Position numbers and translations under genes: made by a program. Source: Diploscapter coronatus (Eukaryota > Nematoda > Chromadorea > Rhabditida > Rhabditidae). From it: 64,000 nucleotides of DNA. Positions within the stretch are counted from its first letter, which is position 1. Each line of letters opens with the position of its first letter. The notes beneath the pieces are model-generated. The model saw only the letters and a list, made by a program, of their open reading frames with translations. It was not told the origin of the DNA and made no database searches. Location: contig OZ038422.1 of assembly GCA_964036155.1 (NCBI GenBank), forward strand, positions 12,113,201-12,177,200, given 5' to 3'. This document shows, one piece after another, positions 14,001 to 27,648 of this stretch.

Positions 14001-17000
14001 TTTGGAATTGGCAATAATGAAGTCCTTACGCGTACAAATGTCTGGCGTTGTCGTCATCGACTCTTCTCATCTACTCGCGAGGGATGGCGTTTCTTCCGAC
14101 GAGGAAATTGTCTACGAAATTACAAGGCAGCCGGAGGACGGATATTTAGGTAGCTAAAAATTTCGAAAGATTCAATACAGAGTGTTCATTCATTCATTCA
14201 TAACTTTTATAACTTTTCCATTTATTTTTGAATGATTTTCTTTCTAATAAATATTTTCAAAATCACTCAAAGAATATTTACCTAACTACCGATATGCCAG
14301 AGCATACTGTAACTGGAAAGTGAGTGAAACCATACATTTCTCTCACTCAACTAAATTGATATTCGCTTACCGCTTTCGAAAATATCTATTAGAAAGTTAT
14401 TCAAACAATAAATGGGAAAACTATGAATGAACATCCTGTATTTCTGGATATCTTTTCTATTCAGCAGCGGAAAATGCTCAATCTGGGAAGTCTCACGTCA
14501 AGAAATTCACTCAAGCAGATATCGATAAATCTGCAATTCATTATGTCCACTCTTCCAACTCGAAAGGAAGAGATTCCTTTGAGTTTAACGTCACTTCTCC
14601 GAAAGGCTCTAAAGGACCGTATTCCCTCTACATTGATATTCACGATGAGGCTGTTGTGATTACATCTACAACTCTCTACGTTATGACTGGGAAGCCCACG
14701 GTGCTTACTCGATCCGTACTCAACATAACGGTGCCAGAAGGAGAGGCTTTCAACGTGGATATCCTTTCTCCACCAGCCTTTGGATTTCTGACTACCCTGC
14801 CTCTGTCGCTGTCCAATATTAGCTCTCTATCCAGCTTCAATTCGCAGATGTTAACTGACGGTAGAGTCGTTTACCTCTCGGATTTGTCAATGTCACCCCA
14901 ATCTCCGTCCGATTCCTTCATCATCCGAGTCTGCTTCCAAACTACCATTTGCTCTTCTCCGCACACCATCAACGTCCAGGTAGCGCTTTTCCAATTCCTT
15001 TTACGTGAAGTACTTCATCAGTACCATAAGATCAATTCAGATCTCCTACCGCAACGAAAAACCACCACAATTAGTGCGAAACGAAATTCTGCGGGTTTCC
15101 ACCGGGAAAGGACTCTTGACAAACAGCCACTTGGACGTGGAAGACCCCGATACGCCGCCCAATGAATTGGTTTATCTGATAGCGAGGCCTTCTAATGGTA
15201 TTCTGGCTAACGTTCACGATTTGAACACGCCGATTTACAATTTCACTCAGGAGGTGGGAAATTTTAGTTCATCAAAGCCGATTTCTGAGAGGTTTGATTT
15301 TTTAAATGTCGACTTTTCAGGACATCGATCAATCCTTAATAGTGTTTGTTCGGACTGGATCAGCCACTTCATCAGGAGCTTCTGGGGGCTTTTCCTTCCT
15401 GGTCTCTGACGGAATTCATCAAATCGGACCGGAGTGGTTTGCGATTGATGCTCTCGCTTCTCCGTCAGCTCTACTCGACGCCAATTCTCGCTTGGTCACT
15501 GCCCCCCAATCGATAACCATAATTGGAACCGAGCTTCTCAGAGCTAACATTGTGAATGTGGGATTCCCCGTTAATTCTTCTATTTATCATAGAAATTTAA
15601 GCTGAAGCCGGAAGAGATCATTTTCACGATAATCAAGAAGCCGAAAGGTGGAATTCTACAGGTTGATGGCAAAGAAGCTAAGTTCTTCACTCAGGCTCAG
15701 GTAAAATTCAATTCTCGGAATATTTGTACCTTTAATTCAGATAAATCGCCATCTCGTGACATATTCTACGATAGATCAGCCTCAAAATGAGTGGACCAAG
15801 CGTGATTCTTTCGCCTTTATGCTTCATAAGAACGGCACGCATCTTCCTTTGGATGGGGAGCATAAATTCCGCATTTCCTCCACATTCGCAGCGATGAATG
15901 AGAAATCCGTGCAAAATTTTGTCTCGGTAAATCCCCTATACGTATCCAAAAATGGCTCTAACGTTTTCAACACCTCCCATCTCGACCTCTACAAATTGGC
16001 CGAGTCTCTGGAAAAGGAGGTTTTGTTGATTGAAGTTGGAAAAGATCCCAAGTTTGGAAAAACCGAGTGGGCTGACGAGACGAAGAACATCATTTCCTGG
16101 ACAGAGCTGAAGACCGCGTTTCATCTGATCTATCGACATCACTCCGAAGAAACCAGAGATGATTCCGTCATGTTCTACGTCTATCCCACGTCAGAATCCG
16201 CGAGGACGTCGTCAAGGCTGAGAATTACGGTACCAATCAGAGTCACTACGGTACGCGACCCGGAAGTCGTCGTTGAGCACTTCCCGACATCGATATCGAT
16301 TCTGAATTCCGGCACTCTGACGATGGCTTCGGACACCTTCACAGTAACCCACCCTAAAGTCCCTCCACAATCAATCATCTACGAAGTTATTCAACGAGGA
16401 AGAAATGGAGTATCAGTTCGAGTTAATGAACGCGAAGTGAGGAAATTCACTCAACATCAGGCAAGAAAATGAGGGTCGTCACTGACTCTTAAAAGATTTC
16501 GATAATTTCAGGTCAACCAAGGCGACGTAGTGTTTTGGCACGCTTCAAGCCCTTATTCTTCTAGCTCGTTCGACACTCTCGCTTTCAACGTGGAGAGCCA
16601 TATTCGAGCTTTAACTCTGAAAATTCGTCCACTAGATTTGAGCCTAGAAAATCAGACGGTCATTGAATATCCCCAGGGGAAGACCTACGTGGTTATGAAT
16701 CAGACCCATCTTGGAGCATATTCGAATGGGAACAATCGTTCTCAAATCATGTACCGTATCACGAACGGACCGGAAAACGGCACGTTCTATTGGGTAGCTG
16801 GAGAAAAAGAGGCTAAGGAGTTTTCCCAGAAAGATATTGACGATGGACGGATACTGTATGCGCAACTCAACATGCATTCCTATCAGGTTGCTGTTGATCT
16901 ATTTTCTTTTCGAATTAACATCGTTTAGGACGGATTCGACTTTATTTTGGAAAATAGCGAAAGGGATGTGTTGAAGAATAGGTCGATAATTAGGGTAACT

Positions 17001-18656
17001 AAATCTAATTATTTATATTAGCTGAGTAACTAGCTCGAGTTAATTAGGTACGACCATTAGTTGATGTGCAGCCTGTGATAGTGGAAACGGAAACGGCTAC
17101 TCCGCTAACTGCAAGCCAAATCAATGCTAGTCAATTAGATGTGGGTTGATTGGTCAATTAAGTAACGCAATTATTTTAATTTAGCGATTCATGCCCCGAT
17201 TCATATTGACTGCCACGCCATTGAAAGGAAGGATAACTTTCGATCCTGGAACCAATCACTCAACCCATATCTTCACTTATTCAGACATTCTTGAGGGCAA
17301 AGTCTACTATCAGGCTTTCAGTCAGGATACCGAAGTATGAATATCCTAATTTGGTGATCTGGAGCAACTTTTTAGACCCGAGATTTAATCGAATTGGAGG
17401 TTCAAGCCGATGGGGTTCAGCCCGCTCGGTTTATTTTGCCTATTTCGATACTTCCAAGTGAGGAGAAGATCTTCGAGAAGCGAGATGAGCTGGAAAAGCA
17501 GGCCACACCCCCTCTGCCTAAATTAGCTCCAGTGGGAGACCAACTTCCGGTACCTTTAGTTTTAAATTCACTTGTTTATGAAGACCAACTTCAGGTCGTT
17601 CTAATCGTGCTTATATTGACGTTCACTGTGATAGTGCTGGTTTGTCGGAATCGAAAGGATAAAAAGTCGACTAGGATCAAGAGATCCGCAACAACTCCTC
17701 CGAGGATTCCTCCCTCACCCCGATCTTCTACGGCCCCAATAAACACCGACAAACCTTCGACTACGAGTGACTTATTAGGTTAGCACTCAGTTTCAAGGTC
17801 TTGAAGAAGATCGACTTTAGACCAGACGGTGTTTGCATCGGTGTCAGAGGCGGAGCATCGTGCGGCGGCTTCCGAATCCCACCAGCATCATCATCATCAG
17901 AAGTCGAATGATGATGCGTCTACTGTCGTCTCGACCGAATCGAAGCGCAGGCCACCTAATTTAAAGACCTTTTCCGCTTCTGCAACAAGTTCGCCGTCGA
18001 AACAAGCTTCTTCGGGAACGACGACAACTCAAAATCCCCTAGCCGCTCAACCCAACCCGCTCCCAACCAGGCGCTTTCAAGTGGGTGATCCATTTCCAAA
18101 TAGGTACACGAAGGCTTATTCTCGAATTCTCTTGGAAAATGCGTCTATTTTCTTGTTGGAAATCGTTCAGTTTCAGACTACTAACAAAAAGACGTAAATT
18201 TTAGAAGAAGAAGAAGACAGTGAAATTTTCTAGATTCGTCGTGTCGAGTTCAAACTTTGATGAAGATTAACTTCTAATCTACGTGTAAAGTAACAAAGAT
18301 TTCACATTTCGTTTGATTTGATCTCAGTTGCTAAAACCTCCCCTCTGTATAACCGAACAATCCGTCCAGATTTGAGAATAAGTTGATATCTTTGATAGCT
18401 ATTTTTAAATGACATGATGATAAAGCTAAAGTTAGAGATAAAAAGTATGGTAAAGATATATGTATCACTTCCTTACCTCATAATGTCATTTATCACTAGC
18501 CATCCTTGATTTTTCCGGAATATTTTAGATTTGAAAAACAAACCATTTTAGCCGTCCCTCGACTACGCTGGACTGGGTTCGGACGAGACTCCGCCTCCCA
18601 TGCCGCTCTTCAAGCAACTCAACGCCAAGCACTCCACAACGCACAATTGGGTCTAA
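8081..18656 (+). CDS. CSPG4: NG2/CSPG4-like transmembrane protein with CSPG repeats
   Basis: Large gene of more than 25 exons. The first exon (8081-8268) starts with a signal peptide (MILLPLFSSLLYAQ). Exons at 8324-8430 and 9080-9163 hold a laminin-G-like remnant ending in LFGCISNV. From about 9972 a series of roughly 15 CSPG repeats follows, each marked by an FTQxDI..G.I.Y.H type motif: for example NFTQQDIDEGLISF, TFTQYDMRDGKVMIRH, KFTQEDVENGIIFY, EFSQKDIDDGRILY and IFTYSDILEGKVYY. A membrane helix (VVLIVLILTFTVIVLVC, near 17600) precedes a basic, Ser/Thr/Pro-rich tail with a QHHHHQ run. The last exon (from 18552) ends in STTHNWV and stop. Human NG2 also has about 15 such repeats, one helix and a C-terminal PDZ ligand ending in YWV, so orthology is likely. 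It is a cell-surface, matrix-binding or adhesion protein. Several introns carry foldback elements. Confidence 0.92.
8886..9022. mobile_element. foldback (MITE-like) element in CSPG4 intron
   Basis: Two arms of roughly 55-60 bases are inverted complements: GGGGCGACCAGCAGCAAAAG near 8886 pairs with CTTTTGCTACTGATCACTCC ending near 9022. The inner arms (ACTATTTGATCT against AGATCGAATAGT) leave only a short loop. Many differences are transitions, suggesting an ageing element. No ORF is inside; class unassigned. Confidence 0.65.
11644..11885. mobile_element. Tc1/mariner-type MITE in CSPG4 intron, TA target duplication
   Basis: Terminal inverted repeats CAGCAGCGCTCGAAAGTTTG at the left and, on the other strand, CAGTAGTACTCAAAAGTTTG from the right end, both flanked by TA (11642-11643 and 11886-11887). 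A CAG start with TA duplication is the signature of Tc1/mariner derivatives. The interior (about 240 bases in all) has no transposase frame, so it is non-autonomous. Confidence 0.75.
13801..13929. mobile_element. foldback element in CSPG4 intron
   Basis: The left arm begins TTGGAAACCGCGAGACCACG; the right arm, read on the other strand from 13929, begins TTGGAAACCATGAGACCACG, and the two stay similar through an AAATAGT.TAGG block. The element fills most of the intron between the exons ending near 13776 and starting near 13970. No ORF; flanking duplication not clear. Confidence 0.65.
14178..14438. mobile_element. Tc1/mariner-type MITE in CSPG4 intron, TA target duplication
   Basis: Ends CAGAGTGTTCATTCAT and (other strand) CAGGATGTTCATTCAT are flanked by TA on both sides. 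Similarity between the arms continues for about 85 bases (CCATTTATT, TTTGAAT, TTTCTAATA, ATATTTTC blocks). The element occupies nearly the whole intron and has no transposase frame. Confidence 0.75.
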
Positions 18657-20106
18657 TGGCGTTGGCGTTAATTCGAGTCAGAGGAAAATCAACGGTACAT
18701 CAACTTCTTTAAATTGATGCAAGATCTTCAGAACTATACATCATTTTCATCAGACGGAGAAATATAATTGAACTCACAAGAGAACTTTTCGAAGGTCCTG
18801 CAAAATTTCGGAATAAAAGTAGGTGCATTTGAAAGAGCAAACAATTCAGAGTTGTTTGATTTAATTTTTCAACAAAAATGAATACTTGCAGCAGGTGACT
18901 GGTTTTGAAAGAAATTTCTTTGTATTGGAAAGCTTACTGAAAATAGACCACCTGCTGCAGGCATTCATTTTCGCTGAAAAATTACACCAATCCACTCAGA
19001 AATTTTTGCTCGTTCTGAATCACCTACCCGTTCCGAAGTTCCACGGGAGCCGCCTATAAAGGTTTTCGTCTCTGAGCATACCACTAAAAACCTAATTTCA
19101 TCAATTTCAAATTTTCCGAACTTCAAACTTCGGAATTAAGCTTCTTATCGAAAGAAAATATACCGAAAATCCAAAACTATATTAGAAAATCCGTAATCTG
19201 GGAGGTGCAATGGCGCACGATTATTTTTCACGATGTTAGAAAGGAAGAAATGGTACACAAAAAAAAACTGCCAAAATCGCATCTTTCTCTTCCTATTTTC
19301 GATTTCCCAGATTTTGGACTCTGCAGTGGCTAGGTCCGGCTTTTCCCGATTCGAGTTCTAGAATCGTGACTCTCAAAAACGTCATAAATTGCATCAACAT
19401 CATCAGTGATTTCTGTTGAGCACAATTGAACTTTTTGTTGAATAGACTTGGCTTTTTTGAACAAAACCTAGATGTATTGAACAGAAAAATGACGGCAAAA
19501 ATCAAGATTCGACAGTAACCTCAAAATTTAGCAATGAACTGTTCTGCGCCGAACCCTCTGAGCTCGTTCCCTTCTCCATTCCTTATTTCTATGGATTTTC
19601 GACCTTTGCCCCGCCCACGCACTTTACCAATTACTACTGTATCCTCGCCAAATTCTACAGTATCCTCTTTTCTTTCTTCCAATTTTTCTAGCCCTCTACA
19701 ACCCTCCCCCGCAGTTTCATATCACCGTGGCGAAGTGCTATTCGATGCATAGTTTCTCATTGAAATCTCACCATGTGGCTAGACACTGGCATTTAAAATG
19801 GTTTTATACTGCATAACCCATGATGAGATTATCAGCCTTCTTTATTACTAGAGCTCTCCAAAATCCATTCACTTCAATTTTTATATCATTTTTGAATGCT
19901 TACACGAAATGTCTTTCTGGGTATTTTTATGTTCATCTTAATTTTCTGTATTTATGTGCCGATATTTATCAAATCATTCCATAAGTTTCTAATAAAAATT
20001 GCAAATTTTTTAATTATTTTATTTGATCAAAATCAACAAAGAACTTGGGGTGAGGGTGAAAAGTCAAGAAAAAAAACAAACAGTTGTTGCTGTGAACGGG
20101 CAGCTC
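18657..20106. other. intergenic region between CSPG4-like gene and rps-17
   Basis: Convergent 3' ends face each other here. Contents are a 35-base-arm inverted repeat (18863-18983), listed separately, and a Pro/Ser-rich plus-strand frame at 19534-19752 that contains non-coding-looking TACTGTA words. No gene is supported. Confidence 0.55.
18863..18983. repeat. long hairpin / inverted repeat, 35-base arms
   Basis: Arms 18863-18897 and 18949-18983 are inverted complements with 4 differences in 35, separated by 51 bases. All four differences are transitions; in a minus-strand transcript three become G-U pairs. It could be a structured RNA, a hairpin-siRNA source or a MITE remnant. Confidence 0.6.
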
Positions 20107-21127
20107 TTAGTACTGCTTCTTGCCGGATTTGTTGTCGTCGACCGTGAGGGCAGGGATGTCGTAGCCCTGAATATTTTTTTTATTTTAGAAAAATTCGGAA
20201 GGAAAAATTAAAATTATTATTTATTTAACTTTCACGAGACATTGAATATCCTAGAAAGCCATAATTTTAGATTTTTAGTAAAGATTTCCTAAGAAATGGG
20301 AAAAGAAATAACTCACGAATTTCTCGATCATCTCCTTGGTGACGGCGTCAACCTTGATGTTGTTGAGGATGACCGGATCGACGACCGAGATCTCGGGCAT
20401 GTAGTTATCCCTGAAAATATCATTTTTGGTAATTTATTGCCATTTTCGAGACTTTTGTCCCATTTTTAGTAATTGTTGATATCAAATGGTGTCATTTTCC
20501 TAGTGGTATTAATCAAAAATATGCGAAAATTTCCGCACCCCTGGTATTAAAAATCCCTATTAGAACGAGATATGGCGACAAGAAAATAGTGCGCAAAAAC
20601 GAGAGCGTCTCGAGTGTGACCAATAAGGACTCTCCTTTTGCACTATTTACTTGTGGTGATACTTCGTCCTAACGAGGATTAATACCATTTCTGCTAATTT
20701 TCGAGATTTTGCTACTAAATAATATCAGATTGATAACTTGTTTTTAATGAAAATGGGGTACCTCCTCTCACGCTCCTCCTCCTGCAGTTTGATGGAGATG
20801 CCGCGGACAGGGCCCTTCTCGATACGCTTCATCAGGTGGGTCACGTATCTGAAAATTTTAAATGTTTATTCTCCCTTTCTAAGCAAATTCGACTTTTTTC
20901 AGATTAAACTTTAAAACATTTCTACAATACTTAGCTATTTATGACAAACATTAAAAAAAAGTTAATTTTTACCCGGCGATTTTGTTGCGGAGCTTCTTGG
21001 AGCCGATGACGGCAACCTCGTCGCAGATGCGTTTGTTGGTGTGGAAGTCATGTGTCATCCGCGTGTAGTACTTCTCGATCAGCACGCGGGAGGCCTTCTT
21101 CACGGTCTTCGTACGAACGCGCGACAT
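20107..21127 (-). CDS. rps-17: 40S ribosomal protein S17 (eS17)
   Basis: Four exons: 20973-21127, 20762-20848, 20317-20410 and 20107-20166. The protein starts [20 protein letters not shown] and contains the family hallmark segments [26 protein letters not shown] and [20 protein letters not shown]. The C-terminus (from MPEISVVDP to KSGKKQY) is the variable tail. Length is about 130 residues, normal for eS17, a component of the small ribosomal subunit near the beak/head. The start is fixed by the conserved N-terminus, although the second residue is Ser rather than the Gly common elsewhere. Stop TAA is at 20107-20109. Confidence 0.97.
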
Positions 21128-21756
21128 CTTCTAATGTTGCCCAAAGCTGAAATCATCCAAAGTTACTATTTGGTAACTCTTGGTAAAGCAGTAGATTTAG
21201 TACCTAATGATAATGATTCATTTCCTCTAGATATCTTAGAGACTGAATTATCATTTGATATCCATTTCTACTTGGTATAACCGAAAGAAAACGAAAAATT
21301 CCAATAGAAAGCTCGAAGGGCTACAGGAAAGTTGGAAGAACGAGATTTCAAAAGATTTCAGGATAAGTCGAGTGCAAACTACTGTAGCAAAGTTGTAGAA
21401 ATGAAAGATTTGAAAAAGAGCGAGTGAAATTAAAATAAATCGAAGATATCGAGTGAATTTAGGCCGAAAATAAACGACGAAGAGGCGGAGCCTGAAATGA
21501 ATCAAACGGCGTAAACGACGAGCGCGCGTTGGACGAAAATCAACAGCTCTTGCTTTGAAGATGGGAATTCTTGGGAAGTTCGTCAGATGTTACATTTTTC
21601 AGGCAAAAAATATCTTTCTGTGGAAAATGAATACTTTATTTTTCAAAGGATAGTTTAAAAACAATCAACAAAAGTCTTGAATGAACAGTGAAGAAAAGTG
21701 GAGATGGTCATCCGAAAATTATCGGTAGAGATAGCTCGGCGGATAAGTTGATTGGA
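21128..21756. other. intergenic spacer between eif-1 and rps-17
   Basis: About 630 bases between two genes on the same strand, holding the rps-17 promoter. AT-rich with a TACTGTAG word near 21377. No coding or RNA feature is seen. Confidence 0.6.
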
Positions 21757-24307
21757 TTAGAATCCGTGAACCTTGCAGTTCTCCTCTTTCACAATGCCTA
21801 CCTGAAAATTAATTTTTATCAAAATTAAAAAAAAATGTAGTTTCGCCAAAAATACTATTTTCTCTACAAAAGTCGAATTGCATTATTTATTTATATTTAT
21901 ACCTTGACGAGGAAGGACTTGATCTGCTCTCTTTGATCACCGGAAAACTGCATGACTTCGCCGTACTGCGGGTGGTTGACTATCGTACCGTTACAACTGT
22001 ATTCCTACAAAATTTCGTCATTTTCTGCATTTTTTTTTCGATATTTCATTTTTAAAACTCGTTTATTTTCATTTTCGAGATCAATTGTGACAGAGAACGA
22101 GGGCATAGTGATCTTCCCTAGAAGAAGTGAGGAAATGGGAGTGGAAAAGTCTATCACAGAGGGAGAAGTTAGGGATGCTTGCGCCCAATTCGACCCAGAG
22201 TTTTTCGTAAAGCACGATGAAATTGAAGGCGTCGAGGAAATGCGCGTTTTTCGCGATCCACCCCTGAGGATTCGAGAAGAATTCATCCGAGTCCAGAAAT
22301 CCCGCTGAGCGGCCTGATCTTGACGGAATGGAGATGTTAATCTCCAGTTGGGGCTGACACTGCAGCTGAACGATGTCCTGGATGGTCGAGTGAGCGTAGG
22401 TGTGGCCAGGCAGAGAGTAGCAGGGCATCAGCGACATGAGTCCCACGTTCCGGAGATGACGTTCTTGAGTCCTTTGAATCACCGAGTCCATGAGCGCGTA
22501 GGGTCCAACCTGGTGGAATCTGGCAGTGAACAGGGCGACCAACGCGTTGACGAGTACGGTCAGGCAGAAGAAGATCTTTTTGGGACGGGTCATTCGGGTG
22601 TAGAACGTTCCGGAATAAAGGCAGAAGAGGGGAAGGACGGGCAGAAGGAAACGATGCTCTTTGTGTGGCAGGAACAAGTGGAAGAGGATGAAGATTCCCG
22701 AGGCTACCGCTGGCAGATGAGGTAGTAACCTGAAATTACAATAGTCATCTTTGAAATGGCCCCTAAAAAAATGAAGGCTCTGAGTACTTTTGTCCCAAAA
22801 TTCGTCTCGTTTTGACTTTTGAATTGAACAAAAGTACTCACGATGGAAAAATCAAAATCCCACCTTAAACCCTTGGAAAGTCCATACGCGATGGGCAGGA
22901 GTTGGATCGTGAGCACCGCGGGCAGGCCCTCCGTGAAGTACCAGTACCAGGGATGGACGCCGAACATCGCACTGCCCCCGGCGAGTACGTTGAATTGCAG
23001 GAAGTTCCAGAGCGGCACGGTCAGCTGCCCGTAAAAGTAGAAATCCACGAGCGTCGTGAGGCCCAGCACGAAAACCGCAGAAGGAAGTACGGTCCGGAGA
23101 ATCAGATTGAATTTCTCCTGGCTTGAGAAGAAATGAGCCAACCCGAAAACGAGCCAGAGAAGTGCGGCTGTGGGACGGAGCACGATCGTCAAAAGACCCA
23201 GAACGATGTAGGTGGAGATGTAACTTGAAGGCCTCGTGAAGGGGTACCAGTTGAGGGCGATTACGGTGAGGGCCGTTTCGAGGGAATTTGCCAGGGTCCG
23301 AGGGGCGCAGTAGTAGGGAAACCACAGGGTCAGGTAGTTCAGAAACGCGAAAAGAGCCTGATTTTTGAAGGGACAAAGTTTGTGGCAGAGTTTGAGAAAG
23401 TACAGGTCCGAAATAGAGAAAAGGAGGGCTGAGAAAATACGCGGGGCGTGGAAAACGGCCAGGTGATTCGAGTGGAGTGGGGTGAGGTTGAGGAGTTTGT
23501 AGATGCAGGCGATGAGCAGTGGATGGAGGTAGGAACGAAGGCCGACGTGCCACTCCCACGTGAGCTGACCGCTACCGTACACCAGCAGATGCGCCACTTC
23601 GGTCGACTGAAATCACCAGATTCGGGAATTTTCATAAACACCGTCAAAGATCAATAGAAAATTCCTGAACCTGGTAGATTTCATCCGGCACGAACCATGA
23701 CGAGACGATGAACACAGCCGAGAGACGGTAGACGAACAGCCCCAACCACTTGCCCAAAACGGACCGCATGCTCCGCGACACGCCCACTCACTGAAGCCGT
23801 AGATGTACAACGGGTCGAGCAAAACGTTCAAAGAAACCAACAGAAAAGCAGAATGAACAGAGCAAGTGTTATTTTATCAATTTATCGATTTTGCACGAAT
23901 TTTGAACTTTCACGTACCTTCTTCAAATACTTGACGATTTTCTTCAGATCGTATTCAGTGCCGACGCCCTGAAAAATGATCGCAATTACTACCGACATTC
24001 GAGGTGGGCTTAATGAGGAAATGGTAGGAAAATTGATATCTTTTCATGGGGAGATTTTTCCGAAAGAGATCAGTTTTCCCGAAGGGATATTTTCACTAAC
24101 CTGAACGGTGGTGATGGTCTTGCGGCCGGTACGCTGTTGAATACGGATATGGCAGAATCCCTGGCGCGAGCCCTCGTCCTCTTCAAGCTCTTCGAAAGCG
24201 TCTAAAATTATAATTTTTGAAAACTTGCGAAACTTCTAAAGAAAATCTCCTTTATTTTCCTTCGAAATCCCACCTTTTCGCTTGCCCAAATTAGTGATAT
24301 CGGTCAT
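21757..24307 (-). CDS. eif-1: eukaryotic translation initiation factor 1 (SUI1)
   Basis: Five exons: 24274-24307, 24101-24201, 23918-23968, 21903-22004 and 21757-21801, all joining in phase. The protein begins MTDITNLGKRK, then an acidic stretch (FEELEEDEGSRQ), then the SUI1 domain: CHIRIQQRTGRKTITTVQGV, YDLKKIVKYLKKEYSCNGTI, NHPQYGEVMQFSGDQREQI, ending NCKVHGF. Length is about 108 residues, close to the 113 of human eIF1, which guards AUG start selection on the 40S subunit. The striking feature is the third intron (22005-23917, about 1.9 kb), which contains the entire PIGB gene on the same strand. All other introns are short. The conserved KK/EYSCNG junction leaves no doubt that exons on both sides of PIGB belong together. 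Confidence 0.95.
22081..23769 (-). CDS. PIGB: GPI mannosyltransferase 3 (PIG-B)
   Basis: Three exons. Exon 1 (about 23686-23769) encodes MRSVLGKWLGLFVYR...DEIYQ. Exon 2 starts STEVAHLLVYG and carries the conserved TWEW of the family's first luminal loop, then many membrane helices and the HPWYWYFTEGLP motif near 22940. A donor at AAG/gtggga (about 22862) joins in phase to exon 3 (LLPHLPAVASG), followed by LPHKEHRFLLPVLPL, the usual family motif. It ends in LCHN and TGA at 22081. PIG-B adds the third mannose to the GPI anchor precursor in the ER lumen. The whole gene sits inside the third intron of eif-1, same strand, only about 76 bases from the downstream eif-1 acceptor and 148 from the upstream donor. 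Length is about 500 residues, plausible for the family. Confidence 0.93.
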
Positions 24308-25147
24308 AAAGCTGGCCGGCTTTTCTGAGTCGAGTCACTCACTTGATTCGGTCTCCTCTGAAAATCAAATTTTCAAGTCTTCCAGAGATGAAAAATTGCA
24401 CGACTGAGTTTTGGAACTTTTCAAAAATTTTTAAAAGACAGCCGATCTTGTCGGTCCAAATTATGAAATCGATAAAACATGTGAAAATCATGAAATTCAA
24501 CAGAAAAATGTCGATAAACGTCGAGCTTTATTTTTAGGCTCTCGTCGCGAAGTTAAAGTGTTTAGAGAGCGAGAGGGGGAGAGAGTGCGCAGGGATGCAG
24601 ACACATTTGGCTCTTGCCTCTCTGCATTGCTGCTGTTGCTTCGCAAGTCGCCTCATTTTCAACGTTTCAAAGCCACCCCATCCTTCGAACTTTTTTCGCT
24701 CGAAATTTTGTTGAAAATTCGAGAAAATTAATATTTTCCGGACTTTTTAGGACGGGAATCGACGATTTTTCTGTCGAATTTTCGATTTTTGGGAGATTTT
24801 TGAATGTTTCATGGAACTTTGTTCAGGAGAACACGGGTACACAATTGTGGTTGAAATTCCGGCCGATTCGATTGTGGAAACGGCCTCTGGTGGAGACCGA
24901 CATCATCACGCACAGCCCAAGCAGAATTCTTCTGACGGAGAAGTCGACACTTCAGGTACGAAGCGGGAGAAAAGTACCTGCGTGTACTTTCCTCCCAAAA
25001 ATGGGAATAATAAATTTAGAAGAAAAGTACTCACTTTCGAGATGAGAATATATGCAATCTAAAAGTTGAAGATAGACTACTGTTGAAATGCTGTAATCCG
25101 GAAATTTTTAAATGTAATCTTGAAAAACCAGGAAAATTCCAGACCCA
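24308..25147. other. divergent intergenic region between eif-1 and kin-3
   Basis: Shared 5' region of two divergent genes. It includes a purine-rich GAGAGCGAGAGGGGGAGAGAG tract near 24564 and the candidate upstream coding exon of kin-3 at about 24811-24957, described with kin-3. Confidence 0.55.
24811..24957 (+). other. candidate upstream exon of kin-3 (in-frame N-terminal extension)
   Basis: An open frame from ATG 24811 reads HGYTIVVEIPADSIVETASG, then a His-rich and Ser/Asp segment (SSDGEVDTS), and stops at a good donor (TTCAG/gtacga). Joining to the acceptor before 25144 (CAG/ACCCAATGG) keeps the frame straight into the canonical kin-3 start: DTSDP-MAPVPGRS. The amino acid composition looks coding. 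A TTTGTTCAG just after the ATG may instead be a trans-splice acceptor, in which case this is 5' UTR. Confidence 0.4.

Positions 25148-27648
<2,501 letters not shown>

Noticed and set aside
19534..19752. Pro/Ser-rich 72-codon frame
   Set aside because: Contains repeated TACTGTA words typical of worm non-coding DNA; no splice extension and no family.
22348..22725. 125-codon plus-strand frame
   Set aside because: Antisense shadow of the last PIGB exon.
22852..23559. 235-codon frame overlapping PIGB on the same strand
   Set aside because: Shifted-frame shadow of the PIGB exon; Pro/Arg/Ser-rich artefact composition.
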